Below are positions 7,989-15,371 of a DNA stretch of 38,339 nucleotides, in pieces. Both the position numbers and the translations under genes were made by a program. Source of the stretch: Nitrospirota bacterium. GTDB taxonomy: Bacteria; Nitrospirota; Thermodesulfovibrionia; Thermodesulfovibrionales; JdFR-88. Position 1 is the stretch's first letter. The number at the start of each line of letters is the position of its first letter. Location: positions 1-38,339 of the forward strand of contig JAJYIR010000014.1 of the NCBI GenBank assembly GCA_021789935.1. Direction: 5' to 3'. Under the pieces are notes generated by a model. The model did no database searches, was not told the DNA's origin, and saw only the letters and a list, made by a program, of their open reading frames with translations.

Positions 7989-8855
7989 ATGAAGATATCT
8001 TTTGTGGACCTCCATGCGCACGGCATGGGCCGCTACGATACAAGGACAAAAAACCCGGAGATGATATTGGAGATGGCCCGCCTTCATGAAAAAAAGGGCA
8101 CCGGGCTCATATACCCTGCAATATATCCTGCGGACACGGAGGCAATGCGGGCGCAGATGAGGGCGGTAAAAGAGGCCATGGCCAAAAGCCCGGCAACAGG
8201 CGGGATAAAAATTGGGGGCATAAATCTGGAAGGTCCTTTCCTCAACCCCTCAAGGTGCGGGGCGCTTGACAGCGCGAGCTTCAAAAGCGCAACGCTGTTG
8301 AACCTGAAAAGGCTCATAGGCGGCTTTGAGGACATCATCAGGATAATCACTATCGCGCCGGAGCTGACGGGGGCGAAAAAACTCATTGCAAGGTGCGCGG
8401 GGCTTGGGATCAGGGTAAACATGGGCCATTCGGACGCCACGATGAAAGAGGCAAGAGAGGGCAAGATGGCCGGCGCCGCCGGGGTCACCCATCTGTTTAA
8501 CGCCATGAGGCCGTTTCATCACAGGGAACCCGGGTTGGCGGGGTTTGCCCTCCTGGATGACGACACCTACGTGGAGGTCATCGCCGACGGAGTGCATCTG
8601 AGCCTGGACACTCTGGCCATTGTCTTCAAGATAAAAAGACCCGAAAGAATAATCCTTGTGTCCGACGCCGTCAAAGGCGGGGGCAAGGACGGAAAGCCGG
8701 TGTACCAAAAGGGCTCTTCATCGCTTCTGGCCGGAGGCGGGATGGCCGTTTCAGAATGCGCGCAGATGCTTAAAAAGTCGCTTGGGGTGCAGGACCGGCT
8801 TCTGGAGCTTTGGGGCCGGAAAAACCCTCTCCGCTTTATCGGCCGTAATTCCTGA
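7989..8855 (+). CDS. NagA-like amidohydrolase (N-acetylglucosamine-6-phosphate deacetylase family)
   Basis: From the ATG at 7989 (AGGTGA just upstream, next to the preceding stop) it is 289 residues. Metal-site motifs run in NagA order: DLHAHG (7-12), LEGPFLNP (Glu ~81), GHSDA (His ~146), THLFNAM (His ~168), DGVHL (~200-204) and VSDAV (catalytic Asp ~226). NagA deacetylates GlcNAc-6-phosphate in amino-sugar and peptidoglycan recycling. Family members are usually ~380 residues; this one begins at the barrel HxH motif and ends soon after the barrel, so the beta-sandwich halves at both ends are missing. It could be a compact variant with another N-acyl or cyclic-amide substrate. No nagB or sugar transporter is adjacent. 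Confidence 0.8.
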   Translation: MKISFVDLHAHGMGRYDTRTKNPEMILEMARLHEKKGTGLIYPAIYPADTEAMRAQMRAVKEAMAKSPATGGIKIGGINLEGPFLNPSRCGALDSASFKSATLLNLKRLIGGFEDIIRIITIAPELTGAKKLIARCAGLGIRVNMGHSDATMKEAREGKMAGAAGVTHLFNAMRPFHHREPGLAGFALLDDDTYVEVIADGVHLSLDTLAIVFKIKRPERIILVSDAVKGGGKDGKPVYQKGSSSLLAGGGMAVSECAQMLKKSLGVQDRLLELWGRKNPLRFIGRNS

Positions 8856-8973
8856 AAAGTCCGGTCAGGAACAGTCTCAAAATAGTCCGGATTATTATGT
8901 AGTCATACCCGCAAGTATTTTTATTTTATTGGGCTTCCAGCCCTTCCTCACGGCATGCCGGCATTTCGCGCCA

Positions 8974-8982
8974 TGATATAAT
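8974..8982 (+). promoter_or_regulatory. Extended -10 promoter before the metallo-hydrolase gene
   Basis: TGATATAAT matches the extended -10 consensus TGnTATAAT exactly. No -35 is recognisable, as expected for extended -10 promoters. The start would be near 8989. It lies in the 159-bp gap after the NagA-like gene. Confidence 0.5.
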
Positions 8983-9068
8983 GTCATCCGGGCCAAAGAT
9001 TTTTATTTGCGGCCATGGCGGAAAAAAAGAACAAAGCAGACTTTTTGAAGAAAGGCAAGAACTGCCAT

Positions 9069-9701
9069 ATGGAGATGATGAAGGACATTCATTGGCTGGG
9101 GCACGACAGTTTCAGGATAAATGCCGGGGGCATTGTCATCTATACGGACCCCTTCCGGATTAAAAAGACTGCCCCTGAAGCGGACCTCATACTGATCACC
9201 CATGAGCACTACGACCATTGCAGCCCGGAAGACGTGGAGAAGATAGCCGGTGAAAATACGGTGATCCTGGCCCCTCCGGACTGCCTGGAAAAATTTACCA
9301 TGGGGAAGGCATCGGGCGTAAGGCCCGGGGACAAGCTGACTACCGCAGGCGTGGAAGTGGAGGTGGTCCCCGCCTATAACATAGGCAAAAAATTCCACCC
9401 GAAAGAGAACCGGTGGGTGGGCTATATCTTCCAGGCGGGGGGCAAAAGGATATACATCGCGGGCGATACCGACTACATCCCGGAGATGAAGGATTTCAGG
9501 GCGGACATAACGCTGCTGCCTGTTTCCGGCACATACGTTATGACGGCGGAGGAGGCGGCCCAGGCCGCCCTTGACATAAAACCCGAAATAGCCGTGCCGA
9601 TGCATTACGGCTCAGTTGTGGGCGACAGAGAAGATGCCCTCCGGTTCGGCAAACTTCTTGAGGGCAGGATAAAAGTCATGATACCGGAACATGAGGAATA
9701 G
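9069..9701 (+). CDS. Metallo-beta-lactamase-fold hydrolase, UlaG/UPF0173-like
   Basis: About 210 residues from the ATG at 9069; an upstream ATG at 9015 would add 18 charged residues. The dinuclear metal site is clear: THEHYDH (~44-50), the AGDTDYIPEM Asp and a late His in PMHYGS. The opening IHWLGHDSFRI is typical of the UPF0173/UlaG branch, whose members hydrolyse phosphodiester, lactone or other small substrates; the substrate here is unknown. It is read from an extended -10 promoter, and birA follows after 5 bp. Neither start has a well-spaced SD. Confidence 0.85.
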   Translation: MEMMKDIHWLGHDSFRINAGGIVIYTDPFRIKKTAPEADLILITHEHYDHCSPEDVEKIAGENTVILAPPDCLEKFTMGKASGVRPGDKLTTAGVEVEVVPAYNIGKKFHPKENRWVGYIFQAGGKRIYIAGDTDYIPEMKDFRADITLLPVSGTYVMTAEEAAQAALDIKPEIAVPMHYGSVVGDREDALRFGKLLEGRIKVMIPEHEE

Positions 9702-9706
9702 TTTTT

Positions 9707-10738
9707 TTGCCGCAGAAAATATTTAAACTTCTCAAGGATTCCACAGGCAAGGCAATTCCGGGTCCGGAATTTTCAAAGGCGCTGGGCATAACCAGGGCCG
9801 CCGTATGGAAAAAAATAAGGCTTCTCCGCTCCGAGGGTTTCCTGATAGAAGCCTCCAGGGAGGGTTACAGGCTTGCCGGAGGGCCTGAGCTGTCCGAAAG
9901 ACAGCTAAGCTGTTGCCTGCCGGGCGTAAAGATAGTATTTAAGGAGAATATGCCCTCCACAAACGACCTGGCGCTTGTTATGGCCATGGAGAAAGGCGCC
10001 TCGCCGGGGACGGACCTGCTTTCCGCCCTTGTGGTGGCGGGTTCCCAGACCGCAGGAAGGGGAAGGCTCGGGAGGGTCTGGCTGTCCCCGCCGGGGGTAA
10101 ATATTTATATGAGCGCCGCCATGAGGCCAAGCCTTCCGCCAAGGAAGGCGCCCCTGCTGGCCCTTGCGGCGGGTCTGGCTTCCGTACTTGCGATAAAGGG
10201 GCGGACGGGCCTGGACGTCCGGCTCAAATGGCCCAATGACATTATTGCCAGGGAGGGAAAAAATAAAAAAACGGACGCCGATGCCGGGACCAAAAAACTG
10301 GGAGGCATCCTGGTTGAGCTGCGCTCCGATCCGGACAGGGTGCTTTTTGCCGCAGCCGGTATAGGCATAAACGCAAACATGAAAAAAACGGACATCCCGA
10401 AGGAGTTAAGGCCGCTGGCAACCTCGATACTCGCGGAGACGGGAAGGCAGGTTGACAGGGCGGCCCTCATAGCGGCCGTATACATGGAGCTTGGCTACTG
10501 GGCCGGAATGCTCCTTACGGGGGCGGAAGCCGGGGAGCAAAGGCTGCTTAAGGCCTATAGAAATCTATGCGATACCATAGGCAGGCAGATCTGCTTGCAG
10601 GCGGAGGGAAAATCCTTCACCGGGACGGCAACAGGGATAGACGACGACGGCAGGCTCATTCTGGAGAGCGCGGGCGGCACGCGCCGCTTTTCAACGGGAG
10701 ACGTGCAGTCGGTCAGGAGCAACAGAACAAAAAATTGA
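9707..10738 (+). CDS. birA: Bifunctional biotin-[acetyl-CoA-carboxylase] ligase / biotin repressor BirA
   Basis: 343 residues. The N-terminal winged helix-turn-helix (about 1-60, ALGITRAAVWKKIRLLR) is the biotin-operon repressor part. The catalytic domain has the biotinyl-AMP loop GRGRLGRVW (~117-125), KWPNDI (~174), KLGGILVE and GIGINAN, then a small C-terminal SH3-like domain. The enzyme activates biotin with ATP and attaches it to a carboxylase carrier lysine. It begins with TTG at 9707, the only start that keeps the whole HTH; GAGG about 11 nt upstream may be its SD. A Lys-rich insert (EGKNKKTDADAGTKKL) interrupts the loop after KWPND. It is 5 bp from the previous gene. Confidence 0.93.
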   Translation: MPQKIFKLLKDSTGKAIPGPEFSKALGITRAAVWKKIRLLRSEGFLIEASREGYRLAGGPELSERQLSCCLPGVKIVFKENMPSTNDLALVMAMEKGASPGTDLLSALVVAGSQTAGRGRLGRVWLSPPGVNIYMSAAMRPSLPPRKAPLLALAAGLASVLAIKGRTGLDVRLKWPNDIIAREGKNKKTDADAGTKKLGGILVELRSDPDRVLFAAAGIGINANMKKTDIPKELRPLATSILAETGRQVDRAALIAAVYMELGYWAGMLLTGAEAGEQRLLKAYRNLCDTIGRQICLQAEGKSFTGTATGIDDDGRLILESAGGTRRFSTGDVQSVRSNRTKN

Positions 10739-10751
10739 AGACCCCGATTTT

Positions 10752-10808
10752 ATGAAGATAACCCTGCTTTATGAAGATAGCCCGCCCTTATGAAGATAGC
10801 CTGGTTTG
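10752..10808 (+). repeat. Tandem 19-bp repeats of the larC start region
   Basis: ATGAAGATA followed by a C-rich decamer occurs at 10752-10770 and 10771-10789, and a third ATGAAGATAGCC at 10790 is the larC start itself. The 19-bp unit is not a multiple of three, so each ATG opens a different frame. The first frame reads 13 codons and ends in a TGA at 10791-10793 that overlaps the larC ATG; the second reads 12 codons and ends at 10807-10809. Confidence 0.85.
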
Positions 10809-11989
10809 ACTGCTCATACGGAATAAGCGGGGACATGCTCATAGGGGCGCTCCTTTCGGCCGGCGCGCCCTTGGACAGGCTTCAGGCAGAGCTTGAAAAA
10901 CTGGCGCTTGAAGGGGTCCGTACCGGCCTGCGGAGGGTTTTGCGAAAGGGGCTCGCCGCCACAAAATTCGATGTAACGGTATCGGGCGGTAAGCATCCCC
11001 TGGGCTGGAAAGATATGTCCGGCATCGTCAGTAAAAGCCCCTTGGCCGCGGACATCAAAAAAACGGCCCTGGACATCATAAAAAACCTGTTTGAAGCCGA
11101 GGCCAAAGTGCATGGGCTCGGGAAGATAGAAGAGGTGCACCTCCACGAGCTGGGAAGCCCGGATACGGTGGTGGACGTCCTGGGCGCGCTTATCTGCCTC
11201 CGGCTGCTTGGGGTGGAGACCACCTATTCCTCGCCGGTAAACCTTGGCGGAGGCACGGTGGACACGCAGCACGGGAGGTTTGGCGTTCCGGCCCCGGCCA
11301 CCGCCCTTCTTCTTGAGGGGGCTCCGGTTTATGGAGCTTCTCTTTCACAAGCGTTCGAGCTCACCACTCCCACCGGGGCGGCCCTTATAAAAGGTCTTTC
11401 CACAAGCTTTGGCCCCATGCCCCCGATGCTCCTGGAGAAAACAGGCGCCGGAGCGGGGGAAAAGGACCCAAAGACCTTCCCCAATGTGCTCAGGGTTTTT
11501 ATCGGGGAAGCGCAGGAGGCCTCAAGAAGGTATGTCCAAGGCGGAAAAGACAAAGAAGAGGGGATACTGGTCATCGAGACAAACATAGACGACATGAACC
11601 CCCAGATATACGGGTATCTGCTGGAAAAGCTCCTGAAGGCCGGGGCACTGGATGCCTTTCTCACTCCCGTCATCATGAAGAAAGGTCGTCCCGCGATCAA
11701 GCTGTCCGTGCTATGCGGCCTTAATAAAGCCCCCTCCCTTAAGGAACTGATATTCAAGGAGACCACAACCCTTGGTGTCAGGTTTTACCACGCCGGAAGA
11801 AGCACGCTCGAAAGGGAGATCGAGACGATAAAAACCGAGTTCGGGCCTGTAAGGTTCAAGACCTCCAGCAGAAACGGCAGGGCGTCGAAGTCCCCGGAAT
11901 ATGATGATTGCGTGAAGATCGCCATAAAAACCGGGCTCCCTCTGAGGGAAGTGATGGAGCGCCTCAGTGCCCTGCACGGCATTTCTTAA
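10790..11989 (+). CDS. larC: Nickel-pincer cofactor biosynthesis protein LarC (nickel insertion)
   Basis: 399 residues in one frame, unlike Lactiplantibacillus larC, which is split by a programmed frameshift. Diagnostic blocks are WFDCSYGISGDMLIGALL at the N-terminus, EVHLHELGSPDTVVDV, NLGGGTVDTQHGRFGVPAPAT, ETNIDDMNPQIYGYLLEKL and a C-terminal KLSVLCG region. LarC is the CTP-dependent cyclometallase that inserts Ni into the pyridinium dithiocarboxylate cofactor of LarA-type racemases. No larA, larB or larE is in the window, so the rest of the pathway must lie elsewhere. The start at 10790 is the third of three tandem ATGAAGATA copies; no good SD is seen, and a short upstream frame ends across the ATG. 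Confidence 0.93.
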   Translation: MKIAWFDCSYGISGDMLIGALLSAGAPLDRLQAELEKLALEGVRTGLRRVLRKGLAATKFDVTVSGGKHPLGWKDMSGIVSKSPLAADIKKTALDIIKNLFEAEAKVHGLGKIEEVHLHELGSPDTVVDVLGALICLRLLGVETTYSSPVNLGGGTVDTQHGRFGVPAPATALLLEGAPVYGASLSQAFELTTPTGAALIKGLSTSFGPMPPMLLEKTGAGAGEKDPKTFPNVLRVFIGEAQEASRRYVQGGKDKEEGILVIETNIDDMNPQIYGYLLEKLLKAGALDAFLTPVIMKKGRPAIKLSVLCGLNKAPSLKELIFKETTTLGVRFYHAGRSTLEREIETIKTEFGPVRFKTSSRNGRASKSPEYDDCVKIAIKTGLPLREVMERLSALHGIS

Positions 11990-12039
11990 AATCCGGTCCA
12001 GCCTCTCCCGCCCCCCAGGAAAGTAAAAAACAAAAAAAA

Positions 12040-12105
12040 GTATTGCAATTGGATATTGGGATGTGCAATACTTGCACAACTTTAAGTTGCATAAAGACAA
12101 GTTGC
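12040..12105 (+). promoter_or_regulatory. Cluster of TTGCA palindromes, likely operator upstream of the LysR gene
   Basis: GTATTGCA (12040-12047) is mirrored by TGCAATAC (12064-12071). Overlapping it, GTGCA (12063-12067) is mirrored by TGCAC (12073-12077), and CAACTT/AAGTTG form a palindrome centred on 12083 (12077-12089). AAGTTGC repeats directly at 12084-12090 and 12099-12105. Several T-rich/A-rich half-sites have the spacing of LysR-type T-N11-A sites, suggesting autoregulation. They lie 31-96 bp before the LysR ATG. Confidence 0.5.
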
Positions 12106-12135
12106 CGGAACGGGGGGCGGGGAGGAGGCTCGGGT

Positions 12136-13044
12136 ATGGAAATTCACCACCTAAGGGTCTTTTGTTCGGTTTACAGAAACCGCAGTTTTACTAAGGCCTC
12201 CAGGGAGCTCTTTTTGAGCCAGCCCACGATAAGCGATCATATAAAGACGCTCGAAGAGGCGCTGGACTCCAGACTGTTCGAGCGCCTGGGCAGGAGTATC
12301 GCCCCCACGAAGGAATCTTCGATACTCTATCCCAGGGCAGTTGAGCTCATTGAAAAACTGGATGCCATAAAATCGGACATAAGACTTGTCATGGAGGAGC
12401 CTTCCGGGGAACTCCTGGTTGGTGCAAGCTCGATGCCGGGCTCCGTCCTCATCCCGAGGGCAGCCGCGAGCTTCAAGCTCCTCTACCCTGCCGTCTCTTT
12501 CAGGCTTGTGGTCAGGGAATCAAGGGCCATAACCAACATGGTTATGGAGCATGTACTGCCCGTTGGCATTGTAGGGGCGATAATGGAGCGCAATGCCCTG
12601 GATTTCACCTGCCTGACCGATGACGACCTTGTGCTGGTCTGCTCCGGCGGGATAATGCCGGCGGACCAGATAAACGCCGGGGATTTGCCGAATCTCCCTT
12701 TCGTTGTAAGACAGGAGGGGTCCGGGACAAAAATGACGGCGGACGGATATTTCGCGAGCAAAGGGGTCCCGGCGGGAAAGCTCAGGGTGGCGGCCTCATT
12801 CAGTTCCGCAGACGCGATGATGGAGGCAATAAAATCGGGCCTGGGGGCGGGCGTGCTGCCGCGCCTGTGCGTTGCCCGGGAGCTTGAAAAAGGGTCTCTC
12901 ATGGAAATAAAGATAAAGGGATTAAGGATGAGGCAGAATTTCTATATACTGTCCCACAAAAGAAGGGCCATCACAGGCGTTTTAAGCCTCTTCATGGACC
13001 ACCTGAAGGCCGTGGCCTCAGGCATGAAACCGGCCGGGTACTGA
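12136..13044 (+). CDS. LysR-family transcriptional regulator
   Basis: 302 residues from the ATG at 12136, preceded by GGAGGAGG at good spacing; the frame is open further upstream but overlaps larC there. The N-terminal winged HTH (MEIHHLRVFCSVYRNRSFTKAS, LSQPTISDHIKTLEEAL) spans ~1-60. Residues ~90-300 form the two-lobed effector domain (LLVGASSMPGSVLIPRAAASF, GVLPRLCVARELEKGSL). The sequence resembles the CysB/CysL-like branch, including regulators associated with selenium metabolism in anaerobes, but that is only a resemblance. The target is unknown; palindromes upstream suggest autoregulation. It is the last gene of the run from 4594, 146 bp after larC. Confidence 0.9.
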   Translation: MEIHHLRVFCSVYRNRSFTKASRELFLSQPTISDHIKTLEEALDSRLFERLGRSIAPTKESSILYPRAVELIEKLDAIKSDIRLVMEEPSGELLVGASSMPGSVLIPRAAASFKLLYPAVSFRLVVRESRAITNMVMEHVLPVGIVGAIMERNALDFTCLTDDDLVLVCSGGIMPADQINAGDLPNLPFVVRQEGSGTKMTADGYFASKGVPAGKLRVAASFSSADAMMEAIKSGLGAGVLPRLCVARELEKGSLMEIKIKGLRMRQNFYILSHKRRAITGVLSLFMDHLKAVASGMKPAGY

Positions 13045-13211
13045 GGGACGTCCCCAGGCGGCCGCCTCCAGGTCTTTCCTTCTTTTCCCGTTTTTCCCGT
13101 TCAGGGCCGGAAGCTCAACTACAAAAATGATACCCCCATCATGTGATAGACTTCAAACAGAAACATAAATATAAAATGCTCATCTGATTATATTAATGCG
13201 GCGGAAAGAAG

Positions 13212-13499
13212 ATGCGGGAAAAAATTATTGACGTAAGGGAAATCCGGGCACTCGCAAAGAAGTTCAGTCCCGATGAAATCGAAAGGTGCATTGAACTGCA
13301 TCTGAGGGAAGAAAAACATAACTGCCCCCTGTCGGGCACAACAGAGCATATAATAAACGAACTTTCCAAGGCCGAATTTGTGAGAACACGCGTGGACAAA
13401 GGGGCGCGGCCGATGGATGCTGTCCGGGAGCTTGCGGAAAAGATACGCCGCTTTCAGCTTGACCCCGAAGGGAAAACAGAAAGACAAACAGGGGCCTGA
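13212..13499 (+). CDS. Small hypothetical protein
   Basis: 95 residues, charged and predicted cytosolic and helical, starting MREKIIDVREIRALAKKFS. A Cys sits in HNCPLSG in mid-protein; the C-terminus is hydrophilic. No family recognised. The ATG has a short purine tract (GGAAAG) just upstream and an AT-rich promoter-like region (TATATT, 13189-13194). Its codon use resembles neighbouring genes and the opposite-strand frames look like shadows, so it is probably real. It stands alone between the LysR gene and the DUF4149 gene. Confidence 0.6.
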   Translation: MREKIIDVREIRALAKKFSPDEIERCIELHLREEKHNCPLSGTTEHIINELSKAEFVRTRVDKGARPMDAVRELAEKIRRFQLDPEGKTERQTGA

Positions 13500-13538
13500 G
13501 GCGGGATGGTTTTTTTGCACATTTCCCGGCAGATTTTC

Positions 13539-13567
13539 TTGACATTTCCCCGCTTGGCCGGTATAAA
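13539..13567 (+). promoter_or_regulatory. Strong sigma-70 promoter of the DUF4149 gene, leaderless
   Basis: TTGACA (13539-13544), exactly 17 nt, TATAAA (13562-13567), then 6 nt and the ATG at 13574. The expected start of transcription coincides with the A of the ATG. There is no SD. Confidence 0.75.
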
Positions 13568-13573
13568 TAGGCA

Positions 13574-14026
13574 ATGGATTTCAGAGCCGTCTGGTCCGTC
13601 TTTTTCAATATATCGGTTGCCTTGTGGACCGGGGGAGTATGGATATTCACCTTCCTGGCCACGCCCGCCATCTTCAAGTCCTTTCCAAGGGACACGGCAA
13701 GCGGGATAGTCGACAAACTGTTTCCGCTTTATTTCCCTTACAACCTCCTCCTATCAGTTTTGGCCCTTGTCTTTTTCCTTGCCTCCGGCGGAAGCGGTGT
13801 TTCCCTTGCCCTGATTGCGGCGGCCGTGCTTACGAACCTTTTTATTGTTTTTGTGCTCTATCCTTCCATAAGGAAAACAAAAAGGCAGATATCCTCCTTT
13901 GAGAAAACGGAACCTTCCCTGCCCGCCAGAAAGCGGTTCAGCAGGATGCACGCCGTAAGCGCCGTCTTGAATCTGCTTCTGCTGGCCCTGGGGCTTGCAC
14001 TGATAATCATCCAGGCGGCCGGATGA
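13574..14026 (+). CDS. DUF4149 (TMEM205-like) integral membrane protein
   Basis: 150 residues with four hydrophobic helices at about 7-28 (VFFNISVALWTGGVWIFTFL), 52-70, 75-95 and 125-148. The first helix has the pattern seen in DUF4149 proteins, followed by FLATPAIFKSFP, and a charged loop (SIRKTKRQISSFEK) lies between the third and fourth helices. The biochemical role of the family is not established. A near-consensus promoter sits directly upstream with no leader. greA follows after 51 bp. Confidence 0.82.
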   Translation: MDFRAVWSVFFNISVALWTGGVWIFTFLATPAIFKSFPRDTASGIVDKLFPLYFPYNLLLSVLALVFFLASGGSGVSLALIAAAVLTNLFIVFVLYPSIRKTKRQISSFEKTEPSLPARKRFSRMHAVSAVLNLLLLALGLALIIIQAAG

Positions 14027-14041
14027 TTTTTTGAAAAAAAT

Positions 14042-14069
14042 TTGAAAAATGAGCTGCATATCTGATAAA
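14042..14069 (+). promoter_or_regulatory. Possible greA promoter, leaderless type
   Basis: TTGAAA (14042-14047), 16 nt, GATAAA (14064-14069, preceded by T and followed by T), then 8 nt to the greA ATG at 14078. The -10 matches 4 of 6 positions, so this is weaker than the promoter at 13539. No SD precedes the ATG. Confidence 0.35.
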
Positions 14070-14077
14070 TTTGAAAC

Positions 14078-14554
14078 ATGCTTGAAAAGTTCCCTATAAC
14101 TCCAGAGGGTTATAAAAAGTTGCGGGAGGAGCTGGAGAGGCTCCTCAAGGTCGAAAGGCCCCGGAACATAAAAGACATAGAAGAGGCCCGCGCCCACGGA
14201 GACCTATCCGAAAACGCGGAGTACGACGCCGCCAAGGCGCGGCAATCCTGGATAGAGGGCAGGATAGCGGATCTTAAACAGAAGGTTGCCCTGGCCCAGG
14301 TGATAGACCCGTCCAAGATAAACCAGAGCAAGGCCGCTTTTGGGGCCACCGTGAAGGTCCTGGACACCGTCGCGGATGCAGAGTACGTCTTTTTTCTTGT
14401 AGGCACCGATGAAGCCGATGCCAAGCAGGGCAGGATATCCATAAGCTCTCCGGTAGGAAGGGCGCTTCTTGGAAAAGAAGTTGGTGACACCGTCACAATA
14501 AAGGCCCCGGCCAGGACCATCGAGTACGAGATCCTTGAAGTCAACTTCTGCTGA
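14078..14554 (+). CDS. greA: Transcription elongation factor GreA
   Basis: 158 residues, the normal GreA length. The N-terminal coiled coil (~1-75) carries the catalytic tip GDLSENAEYDAAKARQ (~41-56), whose acidic residues coordinate Mg in the RNA polymerase secondary channel and stimulate cleavage of backtracked RNA. The C-terminal FKBP-like domain has SPVGRALLGKEVGD. No SD is visible; the start may be leaderless. The 3' end overlaps the pyrK start by 20 nt, tying greA to the pyrimidine genes. Confidence 0.97.
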   Translation: MLEKFPITPEGYKKLREELERLLKVERPRNIKDIEEARAHGDLSENAEYDAAKARQSWIEGRIADLKQKVALAQVIDPSKINQSKAAFGATVKVLDTVADAEYVFFLVGTDEADAKQGRISISSPVGRALLGKEVGDTVTIKAPARTIEYEILEVNFC

Positions 14555-15359
14555 CACCCGCCTTTTCAGAGCCATAGTTCAAACAAACACAAAATTAAAC
14601 GATTCGAATTTTATTTTGGGTTTTTTTGCCGCTGACGGTCCGCTCCCCGAGGCAAATCCCGGCCAGTTCTTCATGTTAGGGGTAAAAAACTGCGGAGACG
14701 ACCCTCTTTTAAAACGTCCTTTCTGCTATTTCAGAAAGAGGGGAAACACGCTTGAGATACTCTACCGCATTGTAGGCAAGATGACTTCCATCATGAAGGG
14801 GCTCAGGCCTGGAGATGAGGTCGAAATCCTTGGACCGCTCGGGAATGTTTACCCTGTCGAAGAGGTTTTTTTTGAGTGTAAAAAAACAGAAAAAACAGAA
14901 AAAACGAAAAAGACAAAAAACCCATTGGTCATTGCCGGGGGGACCGGAATAGCATCGGTCTATCCGCTTCTCGAAGGCCTTCCGGGAAGGGCCTTCCTCT
15001 TTTATGGCGGGCGCAGCAAAAAAGATGTTCTTTTGAGCAGGGAGCTGCGTGCGGTCTCTAAAAAATTTATTCCGGCAACCGATGACGGCTCCCTCGGTTT
15101 TAAGGGCACGTCGGTCGACGCGGCCAGGGATTTTTTAAACGGCAGGGCCCCGGATGATTTTGTCCTGTATGCCTGCGGGCCGAACGGCATGCTCAAGGCG
15201 GCAAGCGCGCTTGGCGTACAGGGCTATATCGCATCTGAGGAAAAAATGGCCTGCGGCATAGGGGTCTGCCTCGGATGCGCAGTAAGGACAAAAGACGGGT
15301 ACAAGAGGGCCTGCAAGGACGGGCCAGTCTTTAAAACGGGGGAACTCCTTTTTGACTGA
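14535..15359 (+). CDS. pyrK: Dihydroorotate dehydrogenase electron-transfer subunit PyrK
   Basis: 274 residues of the ferredoxin-reductase-like PyrK family. The N-terminal FAD barrel contains NPGQFFML and RPFCYFR; the NAD-binding half begins at VIAGGTGIASVYPLLEGL. The C-terminal 2Fe-2S cluster is C240-x4-C245-x2-C248-x11-C260. PyrK passes electrons from PyrD FMN to NAD+ in the class 1B enzyme. It starts at a TTG inside the greA end (20-nt overlap); later starts would truncate the FAD barrel. At ~115-127 a Lys/Thr repeat (KKTEKTEKTKKTK) from an A-rich tract is inserted between the FAD and NAD domains. pyrD follows 12 bp later. Confidence 0.93.
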   Translation: MKSTSADTRLFRAIVQTNTKLNDSNFILGFFAADGPLPEANPGQFFMLGVKNCGDDPLLKRPFCYFRKRGNTLEILYRIVGKMTSIMKGLRPGDEVEILGPLGNVYPVEEVFFECKKTEKTEKTKKTKNPLVIAGGTGIASVYPLLEGLPGRAFLFYGGRSKKDVLLSRELRAVSKKFIPATDDGSLGFKGTSVDAARDFLNGRAPDDFVLYACGPNGMLKAASALGVQGYIASEEKMACGIGVCLGCAVRTKDGYKRACKDGPVFKTGELLFD

Positions 15360-15371
15360 GAGATTTGTTCA

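Noticed and set aside
8931-8943. GGGCT-TCC-AGCCC hairpin after the NagA-like gene
   Set aside because: The T-rich stretch lies before, not after, the hairpin on either strand, so it is not an intrinsic terminator.
13045-13085. GGCGGCCGCC palindrome after the LysR gene as a terminator
   Set aside because: The following sequence is pyrimidine-rich but lacks a T run directly after the stem.
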